DNA of 64,000 bases from an uncultured Opitutia bacterium (GCA_903820035.1 CAIJFT010000037.1:1-64000), one strand, 5' to 3'. Counted from the stretch's first letter, positions 1 to 10,647 are shown. The notes: generated by a model not told the origin, from the sequence alone. Numbers and translations are program-made.

Positions 1-292
1 GGTCGGGGTGGCGTTGCTGGTCCATTGGCGTTTCCCGCCGGAAATCTCCGATGCGATCCGCGGTCACGAGTCCCCCTTGGCTGATCCCGAACGCTCCAAC
101 GTCGGGGCTTGTATCCTGAACCTTGCTTGCGGTGTCGCTACGCGCTTCGGGCTGGGGCTGCCCGGCGAAAATGGCGACTGGGCGCCGACTGCGGCGAAGC
201 TGACGCTGGCGGGAGTAACCGAAGCCGATCTCGATGAGTGTGCGGATCGTGCCCGCCGTCACTTTGCGGCGTTGTGCGCGAGCGTTGCCTGA
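1..292 (+). CDS. HDOD-domain protein, C-terminal fragment (5' end outside window)
   Basis: Translation HWRFPPEISDAIRGHESPL...ACILNLACGVATRFGLG resembles the C-terminal part of HDOD domains; frame is open to the window edge. Confidence 0.6.
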   Translation, partial: VGVALLVHWRFPPEISDAIRGHESPLADPERSNVGACILNLACGVATRFGLGLPGENGDWAPTAAKLTLAGVTEADLDECADRARRHFAALCASVA

Positions 293-588
293 TCGTGCGA
301 TCGGGCCCGACGCCGAACGTGAAGTTTATTTAGACTCTGCACGCGCGGCGAGGCGCACTTCGCGTGTTCCGGCGTGTACTCCCGGCCGTGGCGGATTTTC
401 TCGTTAAATCGGTGCGCGCGGAGCTGGGGCGTCGGCCACATCGGGGTTGTCAATCGTGCGAACGCCGCTTGCGATCAGCCCGTATGTTTCCGTTTCCATA
501 CGTGGTCTGCGCTACCGGCTTGGGCCGGGCGGGGATCAAGGGCTTGGGCACTTCAAGTCGCAGGGCCGTTTCGGAAGATTTTTCTAAG

Positions 589-2304
589 ATGAAAAGACTC
601 ACTCTCATTGCTGTCGTATTTTTCCTGGGCGTAGCCGGACGAGCCCAAGAGCCGGTGATCGTTCGCGGTGTCACCGCCGCACACGGTATGGTGGTCGCCG
701 GGCATCCCGAGGCGTCGGCGGCCGGTGTGGCGGTGCTCAAGTCCGGGGGGAACGCGATCGACGCCGCCGTCGCCACGGCGCTCGCGTTGGGGGTCGCCGA
801 ACCCTACGGCTCGGGCTTGGGAGGTAAGCTGATGCTGCTCTATTTCGAGGCGAAGTCCGGCACCGTCTCCGTCGTCGATGCCATGGATGCCGCCGGCTCC
901 GTTGACGTTCGCGCCTATGCCGCGCGCACGCTGGAAGAGCGGTCGACGGGTTATGGTTCGGCCTGCGTGCCCGGATTGGCCGCGGGCCTGTGGACGGCCC
1001 ACCGGAAGTGGGGCGTGCGCCCGTGGGCGGACGATGTGCAGCCGGCGATCGCGCTTGCGCGGACCGGTTTCCTCGTCCTCGGGAAGAGTCGGGAAATGTT
1101 TGAAGAGCAGGAGCGCAAACTTCGTCGCGGTGATCCCGATATCGCCCGGCTGTATTTGCCGGGCGGAAAGCTTCCCGAGGTTGGTTCACGGCTCGCGAAC
1201 GCGGACTTGGCGCGGACCATGGAAACGCTCGCGCGCGAAGGGCGAGAAGGGTTTTACCGGGGTCCGGTGGCGGTCGCGATCGCCGAGGCCGCGCGGCAGG
1301 GCGGGGGATGGATCACGCGGGACGATCTCGCCGCCTATGACGCGCGGATCACCGAGCCGGTGCGCATGGGTTTTCGCGACTTCACGGTGGTGGCGGCCCC
1401 GCCCCCGTCCAGCGGCGCGGCCATGTACTTGCCGATCCTGAAAATCTTTGAAGACGAGCGGTTCGGCGGTGGACCACTCCGGTCGGCGGCTAATCTGGCG
1501 CTGCTCGGTCGGGCGTGGCGTGCCGTGTACCCAAGCGTCAACCGCACCATCGGCGACGTGCCGGAGTCCAGCGCTCTGTTGGCTCAGACGCTGGCGCCCG
1601 CCGCCATCGCGACGTTGCGCCGGCAAGTGTACGGCGGGTTGGAGGCCGCGAAGAAAATGTCCCGGCAGGAACCGGCCGAAGCTTCGCCTGATTTTTCGGA
1701 GAGCCGGCAGGCCGCGACGACGCACTTCATCGTGGCGGACGGCGCGGGCAACATCGTGTGTGCGACGCAATCGCAGAGTTTTCATTTTGGCGCCGGGGTG
1801 ATTCCGCCGGGGACCGGGGTGGTGATGAACAACTCAATGAGCAATTTCGGGCTCACTGGGCCGGCGGCGCCGAATCTCATCGGGCCGGGTAAACGCGCGC
1901 GCAGCACCATCGGCCCCGCCATCGTTTTGCGTGCCGGCAAGCCGGTCTTTGCCATCGGGGTCCCGGGTTCGTCGCGGATTCCCAGTGCCCTGACCGTTGC
2001 CCTCCTCGAACGATTGGCCTTAAATCGGCCGATGGCGGCGGTGATTGGCGACACGCGCATTCATTTTTTCACGACCGAGGCGGGCGCTACCGCGAACGCG
2101 GGGGCGGGGACGTTGGAGGTCGAAGCGTCGCTGCCGGCGACGGAATCCGCGGGGTTGGAGACGCTTGGCTGGAAGGTGGTGCGGCGCGAGGAGGCGGGCG
2201 CCGGGCATTATTTCGGTGGAATCAACGCCGTGGAGTGCAACCCCGACGGGACTCTGACCGGTTTCGCGGATCCGCGGCGGACAAATGAGGCGCGGGGTTA
2301 CTAA
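589..2304 (+). CDS. Gamma-glutamyltransferase family protein, secreted
   Basis: MKRLTLIAVVFFLGVAGRAQ signal peptide; AAHGMVVAGHPEASAAGVAVLKSGGNAIDAAVATALALGVAEPYGSGLGG and TTHFIVADGAGNIV catalytic-Thr region; start chosen at ATG 589 rather than ORF start 364. Confidence 0.88.
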   Translation: MKRLTLIAVVFFLGVAGRAQEPVIVRGVTAAHGMVVAGHPEASAAGVAVLKSGGNAIDAAVATALALGVAEPYGSGLGGKLMLLYFEAKSGTVSVVDAMDAAGSVDVRAYAARTLEERSTGYGSACVPGLAAGLWTAHRKWGVRPWADDVQPAIALARTGFLVLGKSREMFEEQERKLRRGDPDIARLYLPGGKLPEVGSRLANADLARTMETLAREGREGFYRGPVAVAIAEAARQGGGWITRDDLAAYDARITEPVRMGFRDFTVVAAPPPSSGAAMYLPILKIFEDERFGGGPLRSAANLALLGRAWRAVYPSVNRTIGDVPESSALLAQTLAPAAIATLRRQVYGGLEAAKKMSRQEPAEASPDFSESRQAATTHFIVADGAGNIVCATQSQSFHFGAGVIPPGTGVVMNNSMSNFGLTGPAAPNLIGPGKRARSTIGPAIVLRAGKPVFAIGVPGSSRIPSALTVALLERLALNRPMAAVIGDTRIHFFTTEAGATANAGAGTLEVEASLPATESAGLETLGWKVVRREEAGAGHYFGGINAVECNPDGTLTGFADPRRTNEARGY

Positions 2305-2649
2305 GCTGACTCATGTCGTTGTGCGCTTCGGCTAAAGCGCCGCGCGACCCGACCGGGGTTAGCGAAGCCCCCACGATGGGCTGGCCAGCCCGCGTACGAT
2401 CCCGTGCCTCCTGCGCGCCGCTGCAAGCGGTCCGAACCACCCAGCCGACGTTTTGATTTCAACCGGCGCATTTAACCTTTTCGCGATGTAGGCCCGGCTG
2501 AGCCGAGCCCGGCCAAGGCGACGTGTTATCGCGCTGGACGGAGGGTTTTTTGCCCATCGCCTTTATTGGGATTTCCCTTTGCCTCGAGTCGGCCCGCCCG
2601 TCAGACGTGCCGGCCTTCCAATTTCTTGCTGCGATACTCTTCCCAACTG

Positions 2650-5600
2650 ATGAAAAACTACACACGTAACTCTGGCTGTGCCCGGATGGCATGTCTCCTC
2701 GCCTTATACGCTGTCGGCCCGTTTGCCGTGGCTCAGATTGCTTCGCCCGCCCCCGGCGGTGCCAAGTCCGAAGACACCGTTAAACTCGAGGCTTTCACCG
2801 TTACCGGCTCTAACTTCAAGCGGCTTGATCAGGAGAAGGTGCTGCCGGTGACGATCTTCAGCGCGGACCTCATGGAGGTTCGCAACGCGATGACGCCGGT
2901 CGAGATGCTCACCGCACTGCCGCAGGTGACCAACGTGCCGCTTAACGAGTCGGCGAACGGCGGCGCCAACTCTCGCGGCGATAACGCCAACATCAACCTC
3001 CGCGGCATCGGCGCCGGCAACACCCTCGTGTTACTCAACGGCCGCCGCGTGGCGCCGCACCCGATCACGTCCAACGATGCCGGTGTGCCGGCGTTCTACG
3101 CCAATGTGAACCAGCTCCCGACGCAGGGCATCGAGCGCATCGACGTACTGCGTGACGGCGCCTCGTCGATCTACGGCTCCGATGCGGTCGCCGGCGTAAT
3201 CAACTACATTACGAAGCGGGATTATCGCGGCTCCGAATTGCGCACGAAGGTGGGCGTTCCCCAGGCGGGCGCAGGAAAGAGCTTTCAGGGAACGCTGACG
3301 CACGGGCGCGACTTTGCGGGCGGCAAGGGGCGCTGGCTTACGACCTTTGACTATTTCTGGCGCGACTCGATTCCGTTCAGCGCGCGCGGTTTCACCCAGT
3401 CCGCCGACCACTCTGCGCTCGCGCCCGCCGGCTTCAACGCCATCGGCGGTGCCTTCGACGCGCGGTCCAGTGTGAGCGTCTATCCGGCGTTTCGCATCGG
3501 CGCGACGACGACGGCCAATTATTTCCGCCCGGCCAACGGCGTGCTGGGCTTCACGACCGTGGCCCCGACCGCCAATCCGGTGGATCGCGCCGCGTACTAC
3601 ACGAATATCAACCAGTATCAAAACGTCGGCTCCAACAAGGCCGACCGGCAGAACTGGTTTAACGGCGTCGAGTACGACCTCAGCGACCGCGTCACCGCCT
3701 TCGCCGATTTCTCGATGTACCACTCGCACTCGTTCCTCGTGCGGCAGCCGATCCAGCTCAATGCACCCGGGTCGGACCAGTTCGCGCCGATGAGCGTGGA
3801 CAACCCCTTTAATCCGTATGGCTCCCGCTTTTTCAGCCCGACCGGTGCGCCCAATGCCGACGGCACCGCGCGCCTCACCGGAACCCCGCAACAGCTCACG
3901 ATGGTGTCGGTCCTGTTGAAGGACGTCGGTCCCGAGAACATCAACGTCAACTCGGGCGTCTACCGCGGCGTCGCCGGCTTGCGTGGCAAGCTGGCCCACG
4001 ATTGGACCTGGGAAACCGCGGCGCTCTACACGCGCGCCTATACCGCGGACATCTCGAACAACGGCGGTCGCGAGTCGCTCTTTCAGCAGGCCCTGATGCG
4101 GACCGACGCCACCGCGTTCAATCCGTTCGGCGCCACCTTTAAGGTCTCCGGCGGCGCGGTCGTGCCCGACCAGCCGTACACGAATTCCAAGTCGGTGCTG
4201 AACACTTTCGTCCAGACCTGGCGCCACGACGGCTTCAGCGCCATCACGAGCGCCGATGCCCGCGTTTCCGGGCCGCTCTTCCGCCTGTGGGGCAACGCGA
4301 TCTCGCTCGCGGCCGGCGGCGAGTACCGGCACGAGCAATACCTCGATACCCGCCCATCCTATGTGGGCAGCAACCCGACCGGGACGGCGCTCAACCCCGA
4401 CGATAACGACTATCTGGTCGCTTCCTACGCGCCCAATTCCACGGGCAACCGGGTCGTCTACAGCGGCTACGCGGAGACCGTTGTGCCGTTGATTTCCGCC
4501 AACCGCGGGTTCCCCTTGGTGCACTCGCTCGAGCTCAGCGGCTCGGCGCGCTACGAGAACTACAGCGACTTTGGCTCCACGACGCGGCCCAAGGCCGGGG
4601 TGAATTGGAAACCCTACCGCGGTCTGATGGTCCGCGCCTCCTTCAACGAGGGCTTTACGGCGCCCAACCTTCCGACGCTCTACGCGCCGACGCGTTTCAT
4701 CGTGGATAGCGCCCCGGGTCAGACGGACATCTACCGCAACAACACCGTGGGCAACGCGACGTACATCATGAAGCGCTACACCACGGGCAATCTCGCCATC
4801 AAGCCGGTTACGTCGATCGGCCGCAGCATCGGCGCCGTGCTTGAAGTCCCGAAGGTCAAGGGCCTCACGCTCACCGCGGACTATTGGCAGATCGATCAAG
4901 CCAATGTGATCGGCAGTTATTCGGATGCGCAGCTTTTCAACAGCGACGTGCAGAAACTGAACACGTTCACGCAGGCCCAGCTCGCGGCGGGCAAGCCGAT
5001 CGCGCAGGTGGACGTCGGTTCCGGCACCGCGAACTACCAGGGTGATCCCGGGATCGTGCGCTCGGCCCCGACTGCGGCGGACGCGGCGGCTTTTGCGGCC
5101 TATAACGCGGGCAAGCCCGCGGCCCAGCAGGCGGCGACGGTGGGGACCATCGTTTCCCGCAGCATTGTTTATCAGAATCTGGCCAAGGGCTACGCCAGCG
5201 GCTGGGACCTCAGCCTCGGCTACCAGTTGCCGACGCTTCCGCTCGGCAAGCTGTCGTTCTCCGCCGACTGGTCGTATTTGATCCGCAGTTACCAACTGCG
5301 CAATGTGCCCGGCTCGGCCCCGGCCTTCATCGAGCGCATGAACGTCGACGGTACGACGCGTTGGCGCGGCAACGCCTCGGTCAGCTGGCGCAAGGGGGAT
5401 TGGAACGCGGGTTTCAGTGGTTACTACACCGGTCGTTTTGCCGACACCGCCACAACGACGGCGGCGACTTACAATTCGCTCGGCACGCCGGGCTACATTT
5501 CGCGGCAGTTCGACAGCGGCGGCTACCTCTACCGGTACGTGATCCACGATGTGGTTACGTTCAACGCCTTCCTCGGTCGTCGCTTTGGCAAGGAGGCGCC

Positions 5601-5757
5601 GGACTGGCTGCGCGGCACGGGCGTACGGGTCGGCGTCGTCAACCTCACCGACCGTGAGCCGCCGCTGGCTTCCGGTGCCTTTGGCTTCTCCTCCTCGGTG
5701 CATGGCTCACTCCTCGCGGGCCGCACCTGGTCGTTGGAGTTCACCCGCCAGTTCTAA
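2650..5757 (+). CDS. TonB-dependent outer-membrane receptor
   Basis: Signal peptide, plug domain (VKLEAFTVTGSNFKRLDQEKVLPVTIFSADLM...RIDVLRDGASSIYGSDAVAGVINYIT), C-terminal beta-strand ending in aromatic F (WSLEFTRQF). Confidence 0.93.
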   Translation: MKNYTRNSGCARMACLLALYAVGPFAVAQIASPAPGGAKSEDTVKLEAFTVTGSNFKRLDQEKVLPVTIFSADLMEVRNAMTPVEMLTALPQVTNVPLNESANGGANSRGDNANINLRGIGAGNTLVLLNGRRVAPHPITSNDAGVPAFYANVNQLPTQGIERIDVLRDGASSIYGSDAVAGVINYITKRDYRGSELRTKVGVPQAGAGKSFQGTLTHGRDFAGGKGRWLTTFDYFWRDSIPFSARGFTQSADHSALAPAGFNAIGGAFDARSSVSVYPAFRIGATTTANYFRPANGVLGFTTVAPTANPVDRAAYYTNINQYQNVGSNKADRQNWFNGVEYDLSDRVTAFADFSMYHSHSFLVRQPIQLNAPGSDQFAPMSVDNPFNPYGSRFFSPTGAPNADGTARLTGTPQQLTMVSVLLKDVGPENINVNSGVYRGVAGLRGKLAHDWTWETAALYTRAYTADISNNGGRESLFQQALMRTDATAFNPFGATFKVSGGAVVPDQPYTNSKSVLNTFVQTWRHDGFSAITSADARVSGPLFRLWGNAISLAAGGEYRHEQYLDTRPSYVGSNPTGTALNPDDNDYLVASYAPNSTGNRVVYSGYAETVVPLISANRGFPLVHSLELSGSARYENYSDFGSTTRPKAGVNWKPYRGLMVRASFNEGFTAPNLPTLYAPTRFIVDSAPGQTDIYRNNTVGNATYIMKRYTTGNLAIKPVTSIGRSIGAVLEVPKVKGLTLTADYWQIDQANVIGSYSDAQLFNSDVQKLNTFTQAQLAAGKPIAQVDVGSGTANYQGDPGIVRSAPTAADAAAFAAYNAGKPAAQQAATVGTIVSRSIVYQNLAKGYASGWDLSLGYQLPTLPLGKLSFSADWSYLIRSYQLRNVPGSAPAFIERMNVDGTTRWRGNASVSWRKGDWNAGFSGYYTGRFADTATTTAATYNSLGTPGYISRQFDSGGYLYRYVIHDVVTFNAFLGRRFGKEAPDWLRGTGVRVGVVNLTDREPPLASGAFGFSSSVHGSLLAGRTWSLEFTRQF

Positions 5758-5835
5758 TCTCTCGCCCGGCGCTTCGGGGAGGGGCGACCGCCGCCCTGCC
5801 GCCCCGAGCGCCGGATTCTGCCCTGCTTTTATCCG

Positions 5836-7257
5836 ATGAAAACCTGTTTGTTCCTGTTGCTGGCGCTGCCCTTGGCGGCGCAGTCCACCAAACCTGACGT
5901 TCTCCAGCGCATCGATGCGTCGAAGGCGGTGTATGACGAGATCGCCCTTAAGATCTGGAACTACGCCGAAGTGGGTTATCAGGAGGTCAAGAGCTCTGGC
6001 CTGCTCCAAGATCAGTTGCGGCGTGAAGGATTTCAGGTTGAGGCGGGGGTCGCCGGGATTCCGACGGCGTTTGTCGCGACCTTCGGTTCAGGTTCGCCGG
6101 TCATCGGCGTCTTGGCGGAGTTTGACGCCCTGCCGGGCATTTCGCAGGAAGCGGTGCCGGAGAAAAAGGACCGGCCGGGTTCAACGGCCGGGCATGCCTG
6201 CGGTCACCACTTGTTTGGTACGGGGTCGGTTCAGGCGGCGGTGGCCGTCAAGGACTGGCTGCGCGCCACCGGCGGCAAGGGCACGATCCGGGTCTACGGT
6301 TCGCCGGCGGAAGAGGGCGGTTCCGGCAAGGTTTACTTGGTGCGCGCGGGGCTCTTCAACGACGTCGATGCCGTGGTCCACTGGCACGCTTCCGACCGCA
6401 ATACCGTGACAATGATGCCTTCGCTCGCCAACCGCTCGGGCAAGTTCCGCTTTCACGGTGTGGCCTCGCACGCCGCCGCTTCGCCGGAGCGCGGCCGCTC
6501 AGCCCTCGACGGCGTCGAGGCGATGGACCACATGGTGAACATGCTGCGCGAGCACGTGCCGGAAACCACGCGCATGCACTATGTCATCACGCACGGCGGC
6601 GAGGCGCCGAATGTCGTGCCGGCGTTCGCGGAAGTTTATTATTATGTCCGTAGCCCGAGTCGCGAAATCGTGTCCGACGTCTGGGCGCGGGTCGAACAGG
6701 CGGCGACCGGTGCCGCCCTCGGCACGGGCACCAAGGTCGATTGGGAAATCACGGGCGGGGTCCATGAACTCCTGCCCAACGAAGTGCTCGGACGGGTCAT
6801 GCAGCAGAGTCTCGAGGCGGTTGGCGGGGTCACCTACACCCCGGAAGAACGCGCCTTCGCGCTCAAGATCGGCCAGACGGTTTACGGCAGGGCGCCGGCG
6901 CCGGAGACCGCCGCCCTGATCCAGCCGTTCAACCCGAATCCGCCCCGCGAGGGAGGCGGTTCGACGGATGTGGGCGACGTGAGCTGGACCGTGCCGACGG
7001 TTGGTATTCGCATCGCAACCTGGGCGCCGGGCACTCCCAGCCATAGCTGGCAGGCCGTGGCGTGCGGTGGGACCAGCCTTGGCCTGAAGGGCATGAACGT
7101 CGCCGCCAAGACAATGGCGGGTGCGTTGATCGATTATTTTACCCGCCCCGACGTGATTGCCCAAGCCAAGGCCGAGTTGAATAAGCGCCGGGGGAGCGAC
7201 TTCAAATACCGGGCGCTTTTAGGGGACCGGCCGCCGGCGCTGAATTACCGCGACTGA
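5836..7257 (+). CDS. M20 peptidase family amidohydrolase, AbgB-like, with signal peptide
   Basis: GHACGHHLFGTGSVQAAVAVKDWL, AEEGGSGKVYLVRAGLFNDVDAVVHWH motifs; N-term MKTCLFLLLALPLAAQS. Confidence 0.87.
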   Translation: MKTCLFLLLALPLAAQSTKPDVLQRIDASKAVYDEIALKIWNYAEVGYQEVKSSGLLQDQLRREGFQVEAGVAGIPTAFVATFGSGSPVIGVLAEFDALPGISQEAVPEKKDRPGSTAGHACGHHLFGTGSVQAAVAVKDWLRATGGKGTIRVYGSPAEEGGSGKVYLVRAGLFNDVDAVVHWHASDRNTVTMMPSLANRSGKFRFHGVASHAAASPERGRSALDGVEAMDHMVNMLREHVPETTRMHYVITHGGEAPNVVPAFAEVYYYVRSPSREIVSDVWARVEQAATGAALGTGTKVDWEITGGVHELLPNEVLGRVMQQSLEAVGGVTYTPEERAFALKIGQTVYGRAPAPETAALIQPFNPNPPREGGGSTDVGDVSWTVPTVGIRIATWAPGTPSHSWQAVACGGTSLGLKGMNVAAKTMAGALIDYFTRPDVIAQAKAELNKRRGSDFKYRALLGDRPPALNYRD

Positions 7258-7313
7258 GGGAAACTCACGGCGTCCGGGTTGACCCGCCGGCAACCCCGAC
7301 GCACCGTAGCGCC

Positions 7314-9041
7314 ATGTTTACGCTGCGCAGTGCGTTGCTCCTCGCGGCGGCCTGCGCCGCCGTCTCGCCCTCAACCGCCCCCGCCCAAGTGGATCGCATC
7401 ACCGGCCGCCCGTTTGCCACCCGCTCGGAAGTCATCGCGCAACACGGCATGGTGTGCACGAGCCAGCCGCTCGCGACCCAGGTCGGACTCGACGTGCTCA
7501 AGGCCGGCGGTTCGGCCGTCGACGCCGCCATCGCCGCCAACGCCGCCCTCGGACTCATGGAGCCCGTCAGCTGCGGCCTGGGTGGCGATCTCTTCGCCAT
7601 CGTCTACGACGCAAAGACGAAAAAGCTCCACGGGCTGAACGCATCCGGCCGCTCGCCGCTTGGGCTGAGTCGCGAGCAACTGCTCGCCGAGCTCGCGAAG
7701 CTCAAGACGACTTCGATTCCCTCGCGCGGCATGCTGCCGATTTCCGTGCCTGGCGCCGTCGACGGTTGGGCCGAGTTGCACCGCAAGTTCGGCCGCCTGC
7801 CGCTGACGCAGGTGCTCGCGCCCACGATCCGTTACGCGCGTGAGGGCTTTCCGGTGAGCGAACTGATCGCGTACTACTGGGACCGCAGCATCGCGGTGCT
7901 CGGCAAGGAAAAGGGCGGGATCATGACGACGTTCGCCCCGGGTGGGCGGGCACCGGCCAAGGGGGAAATTTTCAAAAATGCGGAACTGGCCGACACCCTC
8001 ACGGTGATCGCCGCAGAAGGCCGCGACGCCTATTACCGCGGCGCGATCGCCGCCACGATGGACGCGTTCTTCGCCGCGAACGGCGGCTACCTGCGCAAGG
8101 TCGACTTCGAGCGTCACACCTCGACGTGGGTTGAGCCGGTGTCGGTCAACTACCGCGGTTACGACGTCTACGAGTTGCCGCCGAACGGCCAAGGCATCGC
8201 CGCGCTGCAGATGCTAAACATCCTTGAGGGGTACGATCTGCGGAAGATGGGCTACAATTCGCCGGACGCGCTGCACGTGATGATTGAGGCCAAGAAGCTG
8301 GCGTTTGAGGACCGCGCGAAGTTTTACGCCGATCCCGCGTTTTCAAAAATTCCGCTGCAGGGACTGCTCGCGAAGGATTACGCGGCCCAGCGCCGCGCGC
8401 TCATTAAAATGGATCGGGCCGCGAAGACCTACGACGCGGGCAATCCGGCGCTGCAGGAGGGTGACACCATCTACCTGACCACGGCTGATGCCGACGGGAA
8501 CATGGTTTCGCTCATCCAGAGTAATTATCGCGGCATGGGCAGCGGCGTGGTGGTGCCGGGCTTGGGCTTCGGTTTCCAGAATCGCGGGGAGATGTTCACG
8601 CTCGAGGCGGGTCACGCCAACGATTACGCGCCGGGCAAGCGGCCGTTCCATACGATCATCCCCGCGTTCATCATGAAAGACGGCGCGCCCTGGCTCAGCT
8701 TCGGCCTGATGGGCGGCGCGATGCAGCCGCAGGGCCACGTGCAGATTGTCGTCAACCTGATCGATTTTGGCCTGAACCTCCAGGAGGCCGGAGATGCGGC
8801 GCGGTGGCAGCACGAGGGCTCGACCGACTACAACGTGCCGAAGATGGCGACGGGCGGTTACGTCAATCTCGAGAGCGGCGTGCCTTGGGCCACGCAGGCT
8901 GAACTGCGCCGGCGCGGGCACGACCTGCGGATCGATCTCGGCGGTTACGGCGGTTATCAGGCCATCCGTTGGGACGCGCAAAACCGCGTTTACTACGGCG
9001 CGAGCGAGAGCCGTAAGGACGGGCAGGCGGCGGGCTGGTGA
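7314..9041 (+). CDS. Gamma-glutamyltransferase family protein, secreted
   Basis: QHGMVCTSQPLATQVGLDVLKAGGSAVDAAIAANAALGLMEPVSCGLGGDLF; GDTIYLTTADADGNMVSLIQSNYRGMGSGVVVPGLGF. Confidence 0.92.
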   Translation: MFTLRSALLLAAACAAVSPSTAPAQVDRITGRPFATRSEVIAQHGMVCTSQPLATQVGLDVLKAGGSAVDAAIAANAALGLMEPVSCGLGGDLFAIVYDAKTKKLHGLNASGRSPLGLSREQLLAELAKLKTTSIPSRGMLPISVPGAVDGWAELHRKFGRLPLTQVLAPTIRYAREGFPVSELIAYYWDRSIAVLGKEKGGIMTTFAPGGRAPAKGEIFKNAELADTLTVIAAEGRDAYYRGAIAATMDAFFAANGGYLRKVDFERHTSTWVEPVSVNYRGYDVYELPPNGQGIAALQMLNILEGYDLRKMGYNSPDALHVMIEAKKLAFEDRAKFYADPAFSKIPLQGLLAKDYAAQRRALIKMDRAAKTYDAGNPALQEGDTIYLTTADADGNMVSLIQSNYRGMGSGVVVPGLGFGFQNRGEMFTLEAGHANDYAPGKRPFHTIIPAFIMKDGAPWLSFGLMGGAMQPQGHVQIVVNLIDFGLNLQEAGDAARWQHEGSTDYNVPKMATGGYVNLESGVPWATQAELRRRGHDLRIDLGGYGGYQAIRWDAQNRVYYGASESRKDGQAAGW

Positions 9042-9060
9042 GCGCCGCATTCTTCGGACC

Positions 9061-9132
9061 TTGAACAAGGGAGATCGGGAAGGGCAGGACGCTTCCGTCC
9101 GAATCGGTCCGCGCTTCCCGCTCCCTGTTCAA
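9061..9132. terminator. Inverted repeat between convergent genes, candidate bidirectional terminator
   Basis: TTGAACA-a-GGGAG-at-CGGGAAG ... CTTCCCG-CTCCC-TGTTCAA; lies between stop codons at 9041 (+) and 9154 (-). Confidence 0.65.
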
Positions 9133-9153
9133 TCAGTTCAGGGATTTATCCCG

Positions 9154-10551
9154 TCACGCCGCCGGCACTTCCCAGCCGGGCCGGTATGCCTTGGTGATCA
9201 GCGCCGTGGCGGCGGCGTGGTTCGTGAAACGGAGGTTCGCCGCGTCCCACTGCAGCGTGTTCGCGGGCCGGGCGCCGTGGGTATTGCTGCCGCGCCTCGG
9301 CGTCGGCGGCTCGCACACCCGCGTGGCGATATTGCCCAGTTGTACGGTTTCGCTGAGCGGAGCGGCGTAGTCGAAGCCCGCGGTCGTCGGCTCGCCGCCG
9401 AGGATCGCGTCGATCCACCGGTGCCAGTGGTTGAGGCCCTTGATATCGCGTGGGTACTTGAACTCGGCGAAACGGTCCTTCGGGTACAACCGCGGCCCGG
9501 CGACGTGCGGGAGCACCATCGTGCCGTTCTCGCCGATAAAAAGCGTGCCGAGATCCGGCAACTGCACGTCGGCCGGGATCTGCGCGAGTTTGCGGTTGGG
9601 CCGCAGGCCGCCGTCGGTCCAGGTGACGTTAACCTTCGGGCCGGCCGTGTAGGCGGTGCCGGCGAACTCGTAGCGGACGGTCTGCATGACCGGCCACACC
9701 TGACGGCCGATGCCGCTGTTGTCGGCGGCGACGGTGAGTGGCGCGCGGAGGTCGAGGGCGGTGAAGACGGGGTCGAGGAGATGGCAGCCGAAATCACCGA
9801 GCGCGGCGCCGCCGCCGAAATCCTGCCAGTCGCGCCAGGCGAAGGGGTGGTAGACGCCGGTCGCAAACGGCCGGTGCGGTGCTGAACCGAGCCAAAGGTC
9901 CCAACTCACGCCGGCGGGCACCGGGGAGGGCGCGGGCGGTTCGAGCCGGCGCGTGCGCTCGTTGCCGGTCAGCGGACACCAGCAGTGGACCTCCTTGATT
10001 TTGCCGATGGCACCCTCACGGATGAGGCGGGTTGCGATCCGGTACTCGGTCGACGAGTGGCCCTGGTTGCCCATCTGGGTCACGACTTTTTGCTTCGCCG
10101 CCCAGCGCTGCAATTGGCGGCACTCCCACACGGTGTGCGCGAGCGGCTTCTGGCAATAGAGGTGCTTGCCGCGTTGCAGCGCGGTGACGCCGACCAGCGC
10201 GTGCATGTGGTCGGGGATGGCGATGCTGACGGCGTCCACCTTCGCGCCGAGTTGCTCGAGCATCACGCGGAAGTCGCTGAAGTGCGGCACGCCGCGCACC
10301 GTTTCATCGGCCTTGGCGAAGCTCGCGGTGTCGATGTCGCAGAAGCCGACGTAGCTGACCTTGGGATGCGCCGCGAAATTATGAATGTCGGTAAACCCCT
10401 GGCCGCTGACGCCGACGGTGGCGAGTTGCACGCGGCTGTTGGGATTCGCGGCCCGAAGCACGGCGGGAAAACCGATGGCGGCGCCGGCGAGGGCGGACTG
10501 CTTCAGGAACGTGCGGCGGGAGGTCGGGGCGGGGGCGGACGAGTCAGTCAT
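9154..10551 (-). CDS. Gfo/Idh/MocA family oxidoreductase, Tat signal
   Basis: SRRTFLKQSALAGAAIGFPAVLRA Tat signal; ATVGVSGQGFTDI..., QKPLAHTVWECRQL, MGNQGHSSTEYR family motifs. Confidence 0.9.
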   Translation of the reverse strand: MTDSSAPAPTSRRTFLKQSALAGAAIGFPAVLRAANPNSRVQLATVGVSGQGFTDIHNFAAHPKVSYVGFCDIDTASFAKADETVRGVPHFSDFRVMLEQLGAKVDAVSIAIPDHMHALVGVTALQRGKHLYCQKPLAHTVWECRQLQRWAAKQKVVTQMGNQGHSSTEYRIATRLIREGAIGKIKEVHCWCPLTGNERTRRLEPPAPSPVPAGVSWDLWLGSAPHRPFATGVYHPFAWRDWQDFGGGAALGDFGCHLLDPVFTALDLRAPLTVAADNSGIGRQVWPVMQTVRYEFAGTAYTAGPKVNVTWTDGGLRPNRKLAQIPADVQLPDLGTLFIGENGTMVLPHVAGPRLYPKDRFAEFKYPRDIKGLNHWHRWIDAILGGEPTTAGFDYAAPLSETVQLGNIATRVCEPPTPRRGSNTHGARPANTLQWDAANLRFTNHAAATALITKAYRPGWEVPAA

Positions 10552-10647
10552 GGGGAAGCGCGTGCGGTAGGGTCGGGTGACGCAAGCAGCGGGAAAACGA
10601 TGCGCCGCGTCGAGGGAAAAGGAGTAGGGGGGACTTCCTCAAATCAT

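Noticed and set aside
364-588. N-terminal extension of the first GGT ORF
   Set aside because: Arg-rich, non-homologous; a signal peptide begins at ATG 589
3031-5703. 890-aa minus-strand ORF opposite the TonB receptor
   Set aside because: Arg/Val/Gly-rich translation with no motifs; mirror of a strongly supported TonB receptor in GC-rich DNA
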